Below are positions 46,038 to 58,829 of a DNA stretch of 64,000 bases, piece after piece. Source of the DNA: Cryptomeria japonica (lineage: Eukaryota > Streptophyta > Pinopsida > Cupressales > Cupressaceae); NCBI RefSeq assembly GCF_030272615.1, contig NC_081415.1, forward strand, positions 232,631,303-232,695,302, read 5' to 3'. How positions within the stretch are numbered: position 1 is the first letter of the stretch; every line of letters starts with the position of its first letter. The notes under the pieces are model-generated. The model saw only the letters and a list, made by a program, of their open reading frames with translations, had not been told where the DNA came from and did not search any database. Position numbers and translations under genes: made by a program.

Positions 46038-47400
46038 ATGGAAATGGGGACAAGGAAACAACAAAGTTCAATGTTAATAAGATAGTTTCAACCATAAAAC
46101 CAAAACAAAGAACTAAAAACCATTCCAAACATATCAAAAGAGATTTCAAAAAGCATGAAAGAAGTTTAACAAAACAAAATAAATGAGAAGAGTCTCCCTA
46201 AGATGCTTCCATGATGCATTTTGATGCTTCTCCCCTGTTTCTCCCCTCTCCAAGTCCCAAATGAGTGTAGCTCTCAGCTTTTAGCACTAGCCATGGATGT
46301 CATATGGAGATTAAAGATGGTTGGATGTGATAAACAAATGTTGTGCAAGTGTAGATAGTGATGCTATGAAAAATCTCTATGCTAATACCAGTATAGCAAC
46401 AATACTCTAATCCTTCCTTTCTTTTCTTGAGGATAAGGGTTCTATTTATAGAAGAAACGGGGAAATGAAGGGTTAATATTGAGAAATCTTAACAAGGGTT
46501 AGGATTGAAAGATATTCAATCCATGTGAGAATTTCAACCCAATCTCATGTTGACCAGTGTCACCATGAGGAGGCTTGAGAGGAGAGATAAGGAGCATTAA
46601 ATGCTTGAGGGGACATGATGGTTACCCTAGGGGGTTGGATTAGGGTTAAGTTAATGGATATTTCTTTTATCCAAGGGATAAATGGTTACCTTAGTCAAAG
46701 AAATAAATGCTTTGAAGAGACCCATGAGTCAAAAGGATGGTTAAGTTAGAGGAAAGTCTCTAACCAAAGGTAAAAGGTGAGTTAACCATAAATGGTTATG
46801 TAAGAGCCTTCAATGGTTTGGAAGACTTTAGAGGTTAACCATTTGAAGACATAAAGCCTTTAATGGTTATTGAAGACTTTGGAGGTTTTTGAGAAGTGAC
46901 TTCCTTTTATTTAGGAATGTGACAATGATTAGGATAGGATTAGGCTAAATAGAAGAGTTAGAAGAATCTAGAAGGGATTTAGGCATGCAAGTGGATTTTG
47001 TAGGAGAATGCAAGTGGGAGGAATTTTGGGATTTTCAATTGAAGTAAAATTATTTATTTCAATTAAATGGTGTAATTTGCATTTGGATAGATAATTAAAT
47101 AAATATTAATTTATTTAAATGTAAATGTGAATTTTGGATTTTATTTAAATAAATCTTCATTTATTTACATGAGAAAAAGGAAGATAAAGCATTAAATGCT
47201 TGAAGACTTTGAGGGAAACCATTAAAGGCTTAAGAAAACTCTAGAAGGAAGCCATTGAGTTTGGAGACTTTAAGCGAAACTGTTAAAGGCTTGAGAAGAC
47301 TCTAGAAGGAAGCCATTAAGTTTGAAGACTTTAAGGGAAGCCATTAAAGGTTTCAAGTGGGTGAGAATAAATAGGTTTTGATCGATAAGAGGCTGAGGCC
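46035..47400 (-). repeat. LTR-like sequence with AT palindromes and tandem repeat
   Basis: TATA-like CTATAAATAGAACC (minus) near 46437-46450, AATTAAATAAATATT stems at 47040-47170 and a ~60 bp tandem repeat at 47180-47360. The layout matches 24271-25041. No coding frame. Confidence 0.45.
47180..47360. repeat. Tandem repeat, about 60 bp unit
   Basis: About three copies of a unit with GGAAGCCATTAAGTTTG, AGACTTTAAGGGAA and TTAAAGGCTTGAGAAGACTC phrases. Confidence 0.75.
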
Positions 47401-48631
47401 AAGAATTTTATTAATTATTTTTGAAATTATACAATACTCCACTCATGCGGGCGCCGGTAGGAAAGAGTGGAGGCGAGAAAACCTATGGCCTTGCCCGCAA
47501 CCATAGTCCAGCAAATCATTTATAATAGTTTCAGAATTAATACATCATCACCCCGAGCCAGGGTGATCAGGTGGGGGGGTATTTTTATTTTCCCTTTCCT
47601 TACAAGCCCAAAAGTATTATTTTCAATAATCAATTAATCATTTCCTCAGCTTCTGGCGGTTTGGCTCAGAAGTTGTTCTTTGGTTATTTATAGTCTCTCC
47701 TTAATTGCTCGAGATAACCTGTTTGGCTTGCATTGTTATATCTCAAACACTTGGCAGATTTGTTAGAGTTATCCAAACATTTATATCATATGAAAATTCA
47801 TCTGTAAAGTTAGACTCTTACCATCATGCAATTTCCTGTGAAAACCAATCTTTTCATATCATAAAATAAAGAAATTTAAGAAACAAAATTGAGATTCTGA
47901 TTACGATTAGGCTGGAACAAGATTGACCAGTGACCTAACCAACCAAATAATCTTCAGTCTACCAACTCTTTTTTATGCTCCTGGATGTTGTCCTTAATAA
48001 ATGATAAGATCCAGGCTACAACAACAAGAGTTGGTAAAGGAGATTCAGTCATACTGGCCCTCCCAGCCCAGTAGATTTATAGCAAAGAAGGTGACGGAAT
48101 AAATGGATATTCAAATTTGCATGTTAGCCACCTATAATCCACCGTCTTAAGCTATGACAGGGGGATGTCCAAAAATAGATAACTTCAACAGGTGGCATTT
48201 GAGTGCTACAGTCATTATTTACTATTCAAAATAAATCAAAATTACTCATTCTGATATGATCACTACAAATGTGAATAAATACTAATAGATGCATGCATCC
48301 AAATGCTTGTAAATATCTAGAGTATCTATTCAAATTGTTGGGTATTCATAACAAAATGTTGATATATGTCTATATAATAGATATTCCTTCATACCTATAA
48401 AGTCTCAGTAATTTTTAGGATAATATCATACTAATTTAGTGTCATATATGTTACTTTAGTTTGTTTTTTAAGATTCGATGTTACTTGCTATCTATGCCCT
48501 AGTCTCTATTAACTGCAAAATAAACCTTGTTTTACTTAGAAACAGTAATCTACTATGATCCAAGTCTTTAGTTACAATAATATCTAATTTTCAAAAATGG
48601 ACCCAAGCACTTCCCAGGAAGCCGAGCCAAA
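47401..48631. other. Unassigned DNA with a small GC-rich island
   Basis: 47435-47560 is clearly richer in G+C than its surroundings. On the minus strand it encodes LITLARGDDVLI and, after a stop, an open stretch ending SYRRPHEWSIV. The GDD invites comparison with RNA polymerases, but the piece is too short to call. The rest has no frame and no repeat I recognise. Confidence 0.35.
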
Positions 48632-49611
48632 TCATTCTGACCCAGAAGACGAGGAAGAAGCATTCTCATCCTCCAGAACCAGACCCTCAGCTTTGAAGAA
48701 GTCCTGAAACCAAGTGGGTTTTGGAGGGTGTCTCACATGAAATAAGAAGAGCAAAAAGTTGACATTTCTGTTGATTACCTCAAGCCTTTCCTCGGAGACA
48801 GGCACGCCATCCGTCGAGATGATAGGGAGATGAGGAACTGACTTATTATTTCGAATGAGAATATCATAATTCCACGGTCGAGGGATAGTCCACTCATTGT
48901 CAATATTGACTAAAACCCGCTCAAGATCACCCAAGATAGAGGCAGTGAAGACCTCTTTACACAGAGCACTAGTTTCCTCATGATTTTTGGTGGAGCTCAT
49001 AGTCACAGCAAGAAACATAGCTGCCACATCCATTTTGGCCCTAGTTCTGTCTGAATTTGTAAGAAAGTTCGGGCCTGGGATGTTCTCAACCGCATCAATC
49101 ACTAAGGTATGGGGAAGATGCCTGATGCACTTGAGGCAATCTCTAGTGATGGCTCCTTCAAAAGCCATTTGCCTTTTTGAACTGCAAAGTTTAATCGAGG
49201 TATCTATTATCTGATTTTCCTCACTTCTAGGAGTCTATGTTATTACAGAACACCTTCTATTTAATTTGAAGCTTTAGTTAGTGGCCGAATGTGTTCATGA
49301 TGTAAAAGAGCAAAGTTTGCTCGTTCTTTCTAAAAACATGCACGCCAAAACCACTGTGGATGGATCTCATTGGATACAAAATATCACATATCCTTGAATG
49401 ATGCGCCGTATGTGGTAAAATCATGTTGAGGAGCCCAAATTAATTTTGGCAGAAGAACAAGCAAGTACGCCTCACACCGAAGCCCTGACAATCATTATTA
49501 TCAGGATTTCGTGGGGATCCTGCCAGCTATAATGTTCAAGTGCTCCTCATTGTGGGATAATTGCTCCATAATATGAGTATCACCGGCCGCTAAATTAATG
49601 ATCGTCCTCTG
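48632..49611 (-). pseudogene. Unassigned pseudogene, possible endogenous viral sequence
   Basis: The longest piece is a stop-free minus-strand frame, 48632-49168 (178 codons, start MAFEGAITRDCLKCIRH, end SSSSSGSE), open upstream to about 49230. Two further protein-like pieces lie upstream in other phases (49246-49490 and 49501-49611), so the whole reads as one gene with two frameshifts and a few stops. The product is mostly helical in character with an acidic serine-rich tail. It has no retrotransposon motif. Its codon use is less AT-rich than its flanks. A capsid- or nucleocapsid-like protein of a plant RNA virus is my best guess; a decayed host gene is the alternative. I cannot name a family. 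Confidence 0.4.
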
Positions 49612-49816
49612 ATATATGAGTTAAAGGAAGAATAGGCCTCTAGGCATGGTACTCATGATTAAATGCTAATCCTTAATCTTGATGAGAATTTAATTAAATC
49701 AAGTTAAAACTGAAAAGTTCTAAAGTTGTTTTTGGCTGAGATAGAGTAAATTTTAAACATGAAAAAGTTTACTAATTAACGATTTTGATTACGAGTTAAA
49801 AATGAATAAATGAGAT

Positions 49817-49961
<145 letters not shown>

Positions 49962-50151
49962 CTAGTGCTATGAGTTTTTTAAATATATATGAATATAAAA
50001 TATCTATTTATATTTATGTAAGTATCTGAAGATTATAAGAATAAGTATATGAGTGTCTAAAATCTTAATATGAGTTTCGGATAATTGCCATGAGGGATAA
50101 CTCTAAAATTTGGATATCCAGATTAATATTTATGTAAAATATACTTCTTTA

Positions 50152-50258
<107 letters not shown>

Positions 50259-50726
50259 CCCCATATATATACATACAGATATATATATTGTCTGTATTGT
50301 ATGAATAATTTTAAAAATATGTTTATAAATAAATTTGTATAATTAAAATATATGATTAAAATATATATGCATATATATATATATATATATATGCATGAGT
50401 TAGATGATGTTTATATATAAATATGAGTATATATGATTTTAAGAATATGTCTATATATATTTGTGTTTATATATAAATCTAGATCTGTATATATATACAT
50501 AGATTGATACAAGTGTATGTTGACTTGTGTGATAATTTAACTGGAGGTTTCAGAGATTGAGAAGGTTTGATAAAGTTGTTAAGAAAGTTAGACTATTCCT
50601 ATGGAGCCATAGATACTTATAATAAGAGGAATTAGGACAAGACTCCTACTAATTTTTGAGTAAGAGCCTTTTATATGACATCCAACATGTAGAATGGAGG
50701 CTATTAATGATTAGTTGTAATAATTT

Positions 50727-53700
50727 TTAAGGGTTAATGCTGGGGGCTACATGAATTATTGTCTTACCATCAGCTCCCATGTTAGCGAGGGAGTCAACTC
50801 TTTTGTTGCCTTCCCTATATATATGATTAAAGACGACCCTGTCATATGTTTTTGTGTTTGTCATTATTTTTGCCAAGGAGGCATTAAGTTTCCAGTCAAG
50901 CATAGCCCCTTTTCTAAGGGCATTGATGATAATGGCCGAATCTCCTTCAATGACAATCCTCTTAATATTAAGTATAATGCCTAAATTTATTCCTACAGCA
51001 AGCGCTTGCATTTCTACTACATTATTAGTACATATGCCACAGGGTAGAGCCATAAAGGCCACCTCGTCCCCATTAGAATCATGGAGGCTGCAGCCCAAAC
51101 CCGCTCTCCCAGGGTTACCCCTTGAGGCACCATCAAAGTTTAATTTAAACCATCCCCTATTAGGAGGGGTCCACTTACAATCCTTACGTAACAACCAGTT
51201 TGATGGGGGGCCTTTACCAATGAAGGGAGGAATCTTTAGACCTTTCCATCTTAGGTTCATTTTTTCATCCCAGTAGGTCATGTTGACATCTCTCTGATAA
51301 TTTAGGGTTTGGTTATTTATTATTTCAACTATGGTGGCTTCAATTTTATTGGTCAATTGATACCACTACATTTTACTGTCTTTAAAGATCCTCCTATTTC
51401 TTTCCTTCCAGATTTCCCAGATCATGATGGATGGGGCAATGATCCATAAAGTTTCAAACATGCATCCTATGTTCCGGATTGGCCAGGCGTGGAATAGATA
51501 AAAAATATTATTAGGAATAGGGGAATACCTTATCAGCTGATTTCTTAACCAACCCCAGCAATTATGAGCATAATCACAGGTTACCAAGAGGTGATTGGAA
51601 TTTTCTTCTTCCATTTCACATAAAGGACACCTGCTCGGTCCTTCATATCCAAGTTTCTTAAAGGTGTCACCGGTGAGGATTCAGTTTTGAATAGCCAACC
51701 ATGCAAACAGACCTGCTTTCAGAAGGCACCTTTTATCCCAACAAAGGGTTAAGGGTAGATTGGAACGGGGATTATGATTTTTATTTAGCATATGTTTGTA
51801 ACCCTCCTTTGTTTCATATCTTCCCTTTTTGGAGTCATCCCAAATCAATTTGTTTGTATCAGGAGATAGGGAAACATTTCTTGAGGCAAGGATCTTAGAT
51901 AGGAGGGATCGCTCTTGGGCTGAAATGTTAAGATGATCCATTGATTTCCATCACCATTTTTTCAGATGTTCAATGCTAAATTCTTCCATATAATCTTTTA
52001 CATGAATACCCCAGAGTCCTTCAAGGGTGGGTATGATTGTATTGAAATTATGAAGAGTGTTGAGGGGGGGATAGGCTCCCCAGGAGTCTCTCCAAAAAAG
52101 GGCATCCTGCCCATTGCCAATACACCAAGTTAGCTTGTCTGTTATGATGCTTCTACAATCTAGCATAAAGTTCCAGATTCTAGAGCCCTTAGGGGGTTGA
52201 GAAGTCCTGAAGATGCATATAGGATCTAGGTTATGCAGATATTTGTTAAATAGGGTGCATGCCCATTTATCATTGGGGTTAGAATACATATGCCATACTA
52301 ACTTGGCCTCCAGTGCTTTGCTCTAGATGAAAAGGTCTTTGATGCCCAAGCCTCCCATCTCCTTAGGTAAGCATATCCTATCCCAAGTGATCAACGGTAG
52401 TCTAAATTTGTCTTCAGAGCCTTGCCAAAAAAAAGTTCTTATGTGTTTTGTCATTTCCTTCCTCTTGGATGCAGGGAGATCCATGCATGAGAGTTGGTAA
52501 ATAGGAATATTTGAGAGGACCGCCTTGATCATAGTGGCCTTCCCCACAGAGGAAAGCCATTTCCCTTTCCATGAGGAAATTTTGTTTTTAATTTTGGAGA
52601 CAACCTGATTCCAAAGATTGGAAGATCTAGTACCTTTGTTTATGGGGAGTCTCAAGTATTTGCAAGGCAATTCTCCTACTTTATATTGAAGGATTTTAAG
52701 AATTCTCATTTGTAGTTCTTTATTTGTGTTAAAGAAGGTTATATTAGACTTCAAAGTGTTAATTTCTTGACCAAAGATGCTGGTGTAGATATTCAAGATT
52801 TTTTTGATTGTTTTTGCCTCAAAAGGGCAACTCGACCCAAACAACATGGTGTCATCAACGAATTGTTGATGGGTAATAGGCTCCATGTTAGAGGTGATCT
52901 TAATACCAGTTAGCTGAGCCTTTTTTCTGGCCCCATTGATCATTCTCCCTAGTGATTCAGCCATTATAATGAAGAGAAAGGGGGAGAGGGGATCCCCTTG
53001 TCTGAGGCCTCTAGAAATTTCAAAGAATCCTTATGAGGCCCCATTGACTAGGATTGAAACCCTAGGTGTAGCAATAAATTCAAAGACCAAATTAATCCAT
53101 TGCTTATTAAACCCAAAAGACTCCAGACATTTGCAAAGAAAGTGCCAATCTACTTTATCATATGCTTTTTTAATATCCAATTTAATCAGCATACTTGGTA
53201 CCTTATTGTTTTGTATTGTATGGATAGCCTCCTAAGCAATGATTATACCATCATAAATGGATCTATTAGGCACAAAACCTATCTGTTCTTCACTAATTAT
53301 TGTGGGGAGGAGGGTAAGTAATCTATTTGCCATTGTTTTTGTGAGTAATTTATAGAGAGTGTTACATAAGGCTATTGGGTGATAGTCCTCAAAACTATCC
53401 ACAATCTCCTTCTTTGGGATTAAGGCTATGAATGTATTGTTAAGTTCTTTGAGAATTTTCCCTAAATTTCTCATCCCTTCTAAGGCCTTAGTAATTTCCA
53501 TGCCCATGAAGCCCCAACATTTTTGAAAAAAGTGAGCGGGGAACCCGTCAGGACCAAGAGCCTTATCTGGTCCCATTTGGAATAAGGTTGATTCTACTTC
53601 TTCCACAGTTAGTTTTTTGTTAAGCATTAGGTTGTGTTCTTTTGATATTAATTTTGGGATGTTTTTTAAAAAGTCACTCTCCTTAGTCCATTTGGAGCCC

Positions 53701-53975
53701 TCCCTATTGTTAAGGATAGTCTCAAAATACTCCACCGCTGCTCTAGCAATTAGCTCAGGATTTTCAGTAAAGTCCCCTGATACCAATTTGATCTTGTTGA
53801 TTCTATTTATAGTTCTACGTTGTTTTGTGTTGTTATGAAAGAAACTTTTATTTCTATCACTAGCCTCAAGCCAGTGATCCCTAGATTTCTGTTTCCAATA
53901 AATTTTTGTGATCCCTAGATTTCTGTTTCCAATAATTTTAGGTTGTATTTGGCAATGCATCATTTTAAGATACAT
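50727..53975 (-). pseudogene. LINE 2 ORF2: RT, zf-RVT, RNase H
   Basis: One frame over about 3.2 kb without a frameshift. In order: WKQKSRDHWLEASDRNKSFF; RT with FEDYHPIALCNTLYKLLTK, IKLDIKKAYDKVD (motif A), GLRQGDPLSPFLF (B) and QQFVDDTMLFGSS (C, about 52855); YLRLPINKG; zf-RVT CPLCEMEEENSNHLL...CDYAHNCW; RNase H LNFDGASRGNPGRAGLGCSL, IVIEGDSAIIINAL and YREGNKRVDSLANMG. Stops at about 53232 (TAG), 53033 (TAA), 52323 (TAG), 51951 (TGA), 51681 (TGA) and 51366 (TAG), each one transition away from a sense codon. Natural end TAA at 50727. Catalytic residues of RT and RNase H are present. Confidence 0.9.
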
Positions 53976-54025
53976 TGCTTGTTAGGAGCATTCAGGCCCC
54001 TAGCATTCCATGTAAGGAGTTTCAT
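53936..54025 (-). pseudogene. LINE 2 ORF2 start, endonuclease remnant
   Basis: From the ATG at 54025: MKLLTWNARGLNAPNKQCIL, the classic start of an L1 apurinic endonuclease, then about ten more residues with one TGA. Directly after it comes the pre-RT sequence; the roughly 400 codons in between are gone. A 28 bp repeat (53874-53901 and 53908-53935) marks the junction. Confidence 0.8.
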
Positions 54026-56120
54026 AATTCTTTGGGAAGGAACTTCCCCTTCCCTACCTCAAAAAGGTTAGTAATTTTAGTCTGTCCCACGGCACTACCA
54101 GCCCTGGTGAGCAATTCAGAAATGGATTTCCTCCCCCGCATTTTTAGGTCTGCAACAAAGTCTGGGGGAGAGCAGTACTCCATGGTGTTAGCAATTCCCA
54201 GGCATTCGATTTTTTCATTTGCCATAACACCAAAGGGGGGAGTGTCCAAATCCTCAGTGTCGGGTTTGCATAACTCTCTGGCTAACAGTGTTTTTTGTAA
54301 TGCAAGTTCTTCCTCATCAGCTATCTCATCAATAAATAACTCAATGAGGTCATATGTGACAGAGTTGCCAACCTACTCAAGTATACACTTATCTTCCAGT
54401 TCTCTACAAGCATCTGTACCCATTTCCTTAATGATGTTGTCTGTGATATGATTTTTTCCTTTTTTGTTCTTTCATTTTTTGTTTTTTCCTTTGCCTTTTT
54501 TGTTCTTATTCTTTTTTTTCTTTATTTTTAGACCTATAACCCTGTCTTCCATGATAGAAGCAAGGTTGCTTAGTGTTTTATCTTCCTCCAATGTGATCTT
54601 ATTTAGAGATGGTAAAGCCTCCTGATCAATGGGGTTGGTCTCAGAAATTGGGGAGCAATTAGTTGCTCCTTCATCCCTAAAATTTATAGGAACCATATCG
54701 GCTACTGGTATAGAATTCTACGATAAACTCTGTATATTCGAAATAGCTATCCTCCTATGTTCCTCTACTGGTTCAGTAAGTGTGTTTTCATTTCTTTTAC
54801 ATTCTATTTTTCTATGTGTGTTTATTGATTCCTTAGCCCCAAGATCTGGTTTGTTAAACAAAAAACCGCCCGTAGGGTTGAATTTTATGTTCAACTCCAC
54901 CTCCTCCATTGCCTTTCGGCATATTAACTTTGACTCTTGAAAAGGGGGAATTATAGTCCTAGGAATGAAGTCTTCCACGAGGATCTCGGTTTAATTTCAT
55001 ATATTGAATGATTTGTGATAATTTTGATGGGATCAAATGTTGATTTTCCTATCTCAGTATTGGCTAGAATTTTAATATCAGAGGATTCTAGATAATTATC
55101 CTCCAAACCCTCAAAACCTCCTAGAAAATCTCCTAATTTTTTAAGGACATGACTATGGATTAATTCTACCGGCATATTAGGAAATCGAAACCACTTTGGA
55201 ACCCTAAGTTTCTCAACGTCTTTAGGGGAGAAATTAGGTTTCCAATTAAAAAAATTGAAGCAATAGCCCTTAAAATATCTATGATTATTTTTAAGTAAAT
55301 TGTTTTTAAGATCCACAGTATTGCAATTGATAAATAAAAAGTCATTCTCTAAGCTCGTGATACTTATCTGATTTCCCATGAAGGATTTCAGCCATTGTAG
55401 GATCTCAGAAATCGAAGCGCCATAACCAAACCATTTGCCAAAGAGCCCACAAGCCTTGTAACACTCCCACAATGCATCAGTATGTTTCTCACTTATAATC
55501 ATAATATTATCTATATTGAAGCCAGACGGCTTTTGAATGATTAAAGGACGTTGCTTAGGGGAAAAATCGTCCCTTCTCCTGGTGGAGAAATTTGAGATAA
55601 ATGAGGAGGGTTTTCTGACCCCTAGTTTGGTTCTGTTTGCTCCAGAAGCCACATTTTCATGGTTCCAAGCGGAAGTCTCTGTCCGCAAGAGAGGAGCTCT
55701 TATTTTATTAGGGCATCTAGATGACAATGTAACCTTTGAGTTATTGAGGAGGGCCTCCTTCTTCTTAGATAGAGTGATTCCCTGAATTTTACAAGGAGAC
55801 CCTACCGTTCTCAGAGATTGCTTACAGACATTCATTGTCGGAGAAGCGAAGGGGCCTTCTAAATGTTTTATGGAGCAGTCAGTCGATGCCCCAAGGGCCC
55901 TTCTGCTAATTTTATTGAGCTTTAGAGTTGTTAAATTAGCCCCTGTAGCTTCTGGGATTAGGGCATTAGAACAATTCTCCATGCGGGTAACACAATCCTG
56001 GGCCACCAAAGGAAAAAAATTGTTCTGCCATTTCCCAAGATACCTCTCCTGCCCGTAGAGATGTCGTTGGGGTTTCACAGAAAAGTTTCTGCATTTCGCA
56101 GTTGTTTTTGCATTCTTCAT
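54022..56120 (-). pseudogene. LINE 2 ORF1, DUF4283-type RNA-binding protein
   Basis: Starts at 56120 (MKNAKTTAKCRNFSVKPQRH) and ends with TGA at 54022-54024. The basic N-terminal half is followed by a DUF4283 domain (about residues 200-340: KWFGYGASISEILQWLKSFM, KPNFSPKDVEKLRVPKWFRF, LIHSHVLKKLGDFLGG), the ORF1 domain of plant L1 elements that binds element RNA. A phase change near 54960 leads into an acidic to lysine-rich C-terminal part (KKKKNKNKKGKGKNKK) and the end ...FEVGKGKFLPKEL. Stops at about 54718, 54472 and 54373. The ORF1 stop and ORF2 start overlap as ATGA. Confidence 0.82.
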
Positions 56121-56129
56121 TTTTTTTTG

Positions 56130-56525
56130 TTTAGTTGTATTATTTATAAATAATTTATTTATTTAAAATAGTTGTGCAACTTGCATTTGTAGGAAAATGC
56201 AAGTGGGTGGAGGATAAAGGTGATTTAAATAAATGTTAATTTATTTAAATGTGAGAGATGGGATTTTGGGGGATTTAAATAAATTTATTTATTTAAATGT
56301 GAGAGAAGATTTAATTAAACAAATATGATTTATTTATTTAATTAATGGTCTGAATTTGGTTAAGTGAATTAAATCAAATAAATTGAATAATTTATTTAAT
56401 TAATAGGAGAAGAGGGTTAAGATGAATTAATTAAATATTAATTTAATTAATTATTGATCGATGGTTAAATAATGAAATAAATACTAAATATTCATTTAAT
56501 TAAGTGGATAGATTTATGTGTCTAC
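56130..56525 (-). repeat. LTR-like remnant with AT palindromes
   Basis: Right end TGTAGACAC (minus) near 56525, as at 25041, followed by repeated ATTTAAATAAATT and TTAATTAAAT stems. It ends at the start of LINE 2. Confidence 0.5.
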
Positions 56526-56544
56526 ATATACATACATACATTCA

Positions 56545-56578
<34 letters not shown>

Positions 56579-56700
56579 CATATATATTATGTATATATAT
56601 GTATATACATATGTATATGTGTGTGTACATATACATATATACATATGTATATGTGTGTGTACATATGTATCTGTGTGTGTGTGTATGTCTGTGTGTGTAT
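56524..56700. repeat. Compound microsatellite (TACA)n, (TATG)n, (TG)n
   Basis: Runs of CATACATACATA, then TATATGTATA, then TGTGTGTGTATG. Confidence 0.95.
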
Positions 56701-57279
56701 TCATTTATTCATTGTCACACATTTAAACATAACTTTATTTTACATCAAATTATAACTTTATATTTAGTTTAACCTTTTCATAAATTACAAGTTATAATTA
56801 CAACTTTATAACATAACCATAGTGCCATAACCAGAGATCACACTCAACTAACTCAACTCTCACTGCATAATAGACAACCTAACTAACTAAGACCAAATGC
56901 GTGCAAAGGTTAAGGGTGCTAACCTTTCTCCCACATCAAAGCAACAATGAGGTGGACACCTAGGACCTTTGAGCTATCTCCAACTGCCACCATCAAAATT
57001 CAATAGGGCACGCTCAGCCCTAAGCTTAGGAGAAGTCAATGCTTGGTACATGCATGTTGCATCCATGAAAGAAACTATGTACAACATCATATGTGTATAT
57101 ACATCAATAACATATACCATCAATAGAATGAAGATGACTGTGAACTTATATGCCTCTCAGAATGAGTGATAGGAAGTTCTAATCGATTAATATAACATTC
57201 ATGTTAGTATCATCATAATTAGTATTAATTATATTTTCAATAACATGCAATTCTAAGCATAATGTGAGTAAAGCATGTA
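56701..57279. other. Unassigned DNA
   Basis: No frame beyond 66 codons, no RNA gene, no terminus of a repeat that I can place. Confidence 0.5.
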
Positions 57280-57719
57280 TCATTGACTTGTGTTGAAGGT
57301 TGTGAATAACCTATGGTTTCGACAAAACTCTTGATAGGCATGACATTAGAATCAACAATATGTGCAATACCACGCAATATATCAATTCCATTCTTATCAC
57401 TTTGAATCATGCGCTTAAAGCCTTCAATTAATGGAAGAGATTCACTATTAGGGTATTCTTGGGACATCCATTATTCACCCAAATTCTAATGTGGAAAGTT
57501 GATCTATAGAAACCCTAGTTAAAGCTTCTTCTTCATCATGGGATTCATCAATGGGGTGAATAGGGACATGATTAGGATGGGAAGAATAGCATGATCCTCA
57601 TTAAAGAAGTCACCCAAATTAGGCTTCATCTCCTCGGTAATTAAACCTTGGGAAGTCTTAATTCTAATGCTTTGTCTAACAGGGATAGGATAGGTAGGAT
57701 TAATAGTGGTAAAACTCAT
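57280..57719 (-). pseudogene. gag start of truncated gag-protease element
   Basis: Minus strand from the ATG at 57719. It is a close relative of the frame at 5332: MSFTTINPTYPIPVRQSIRI, then after stops and a phase change WMSQEYPNSESLPLIEGFKR and SDKNGIDILRGIAHIVDSNV. Similarity ends near 57285, where the element is cut. The capsid and protease parts are lost. Confidence 0.85.
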
Positions 57720-58829
57720 GCACTAGAGTGAAAATTTAAATTTTGAATTTTGGAACAAAGCTTACAAAATTGATTAATACAAAATTTAAGAAAATAATGA
57801 TTACTCAATTTGAACTTTGTTGGGGGAAGAGGATGACACAATTTCCAAAAAGAAAGGAAATTGGAATTTTAAAATTAGGGCCAAGGGAATACCACTTAAT
57901 TATAAAATCAGAATTGTTAAAATCAAGGTAGACTATAATTAACCTCTTAATTTTAAAAAATTTCTTGAAATTTGAAATGTTGAATTTTGAAGGTATTTTT
58001 CGATTCTAGAGGGATCAAAAATCAACAAAATCAGCCAATCTTCTAGATTTAGGCTATTAAATACAGTCATAACAGTCTCCCAAAATTTCGAGAAAAAAGT
58101 CGAGGACCATGGCAGGAATGTACATGGTCCGACCAACTTTTTTTGAAATTTTCAGGGATGAATATTACGATGATTTCAAAGCTAACCCCAAAAAATTGAT
58201 GAATTTTATGATTTCTAGATGGGCGAAATGAAGGTTCAAATGTAGAAATAGGACCCTATTAGGGTTTTGAAGAAAAAGAGGAATTGAATTATAAATTTGA
58301 AATAGGGACACCATGGAAAATGTTTAGAAATCTGAATGTGAATAAAATTGATTTGAAATTTGCACAAAATCCAATTAAATTTGAAAATTAGGCTTTTATG
58401 ACCTAACCACTTAATTTTGAAATTTGAATTTTGGGAAAAAAGAAAAAAGAAGGAAATTGAAAATTTGAATTGTAGGAATGAAAACAAGTCTGAGAACAAT
58501 TAGTAATCTGAAAATTAAATGGAAATCCAATTTTTGCACAAGTTCAAGATGACTTTTTAAAATTAGGGTTTTAACAAGTAACCTCTTAATTTTGTAAATT
58601 TGATTTGCAAATTGAACAAGACAATGAGGAAATTTAATTTGACAAACAAAACAATTTTCAAATCTAAGATAACCACAAGCAGTTTTTACAAATCACAAGT
58701 TGAATTTTGTTTTAAAAACTAAGGTTTTTAATGATTTAACCACTAAGTTTGCAAAAAATTTAAACTTGCAAATGAAAAATATGCAATTTTGTTCAAAGGA
58801 AAGCATGCAAGATGTCGAGTTCACCAAAA
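57720..58829 (-). other. Leader and primer site of truncated gag-protease element
   Basis: 1.1 kb between gag and LTR, AT-rich like 4147-5331, with one hairpin module (58078-58157) and the primer-site-like TTTTGGTGAACTCGAC (minus, 58814-58829). Confidence 0.75.
58078..58157. repeat. Hairpin module in leader
   Basis: CTCCCAAAATTTCGAG...GTCGAGGACC faces GGTCCGACCAACTTTTTTTG and AAATTTTCAGGGA. The core is shorter (27 bp, 58104-58130) and reads GGACCATGGC...GTACATGGTCC. Confidence 0.75.

Larger units (their letters stand above)
50727..56120 (-). mobile_element. LINE 2, L1-type with ORF1 and ORF2
   Basis: Minus-strand element: ORF1 (54022-56120), ORF2 start overlapping the ORF1 stop, a nearly complete deletion of the endonuclease, then RT, zf-RVT and RNase H. 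It interrupts an LTR-like repeat (56130-56525). The 3' end lies below 50727 in TA-rich DNA and is not sharply defined. Confidence 0.85.

Noticed and set aside
54022-54451. 158-codon plus-strand open frame at 53975-54451
   Set aside because: Antisense to the end of LINE 2 ORF1.
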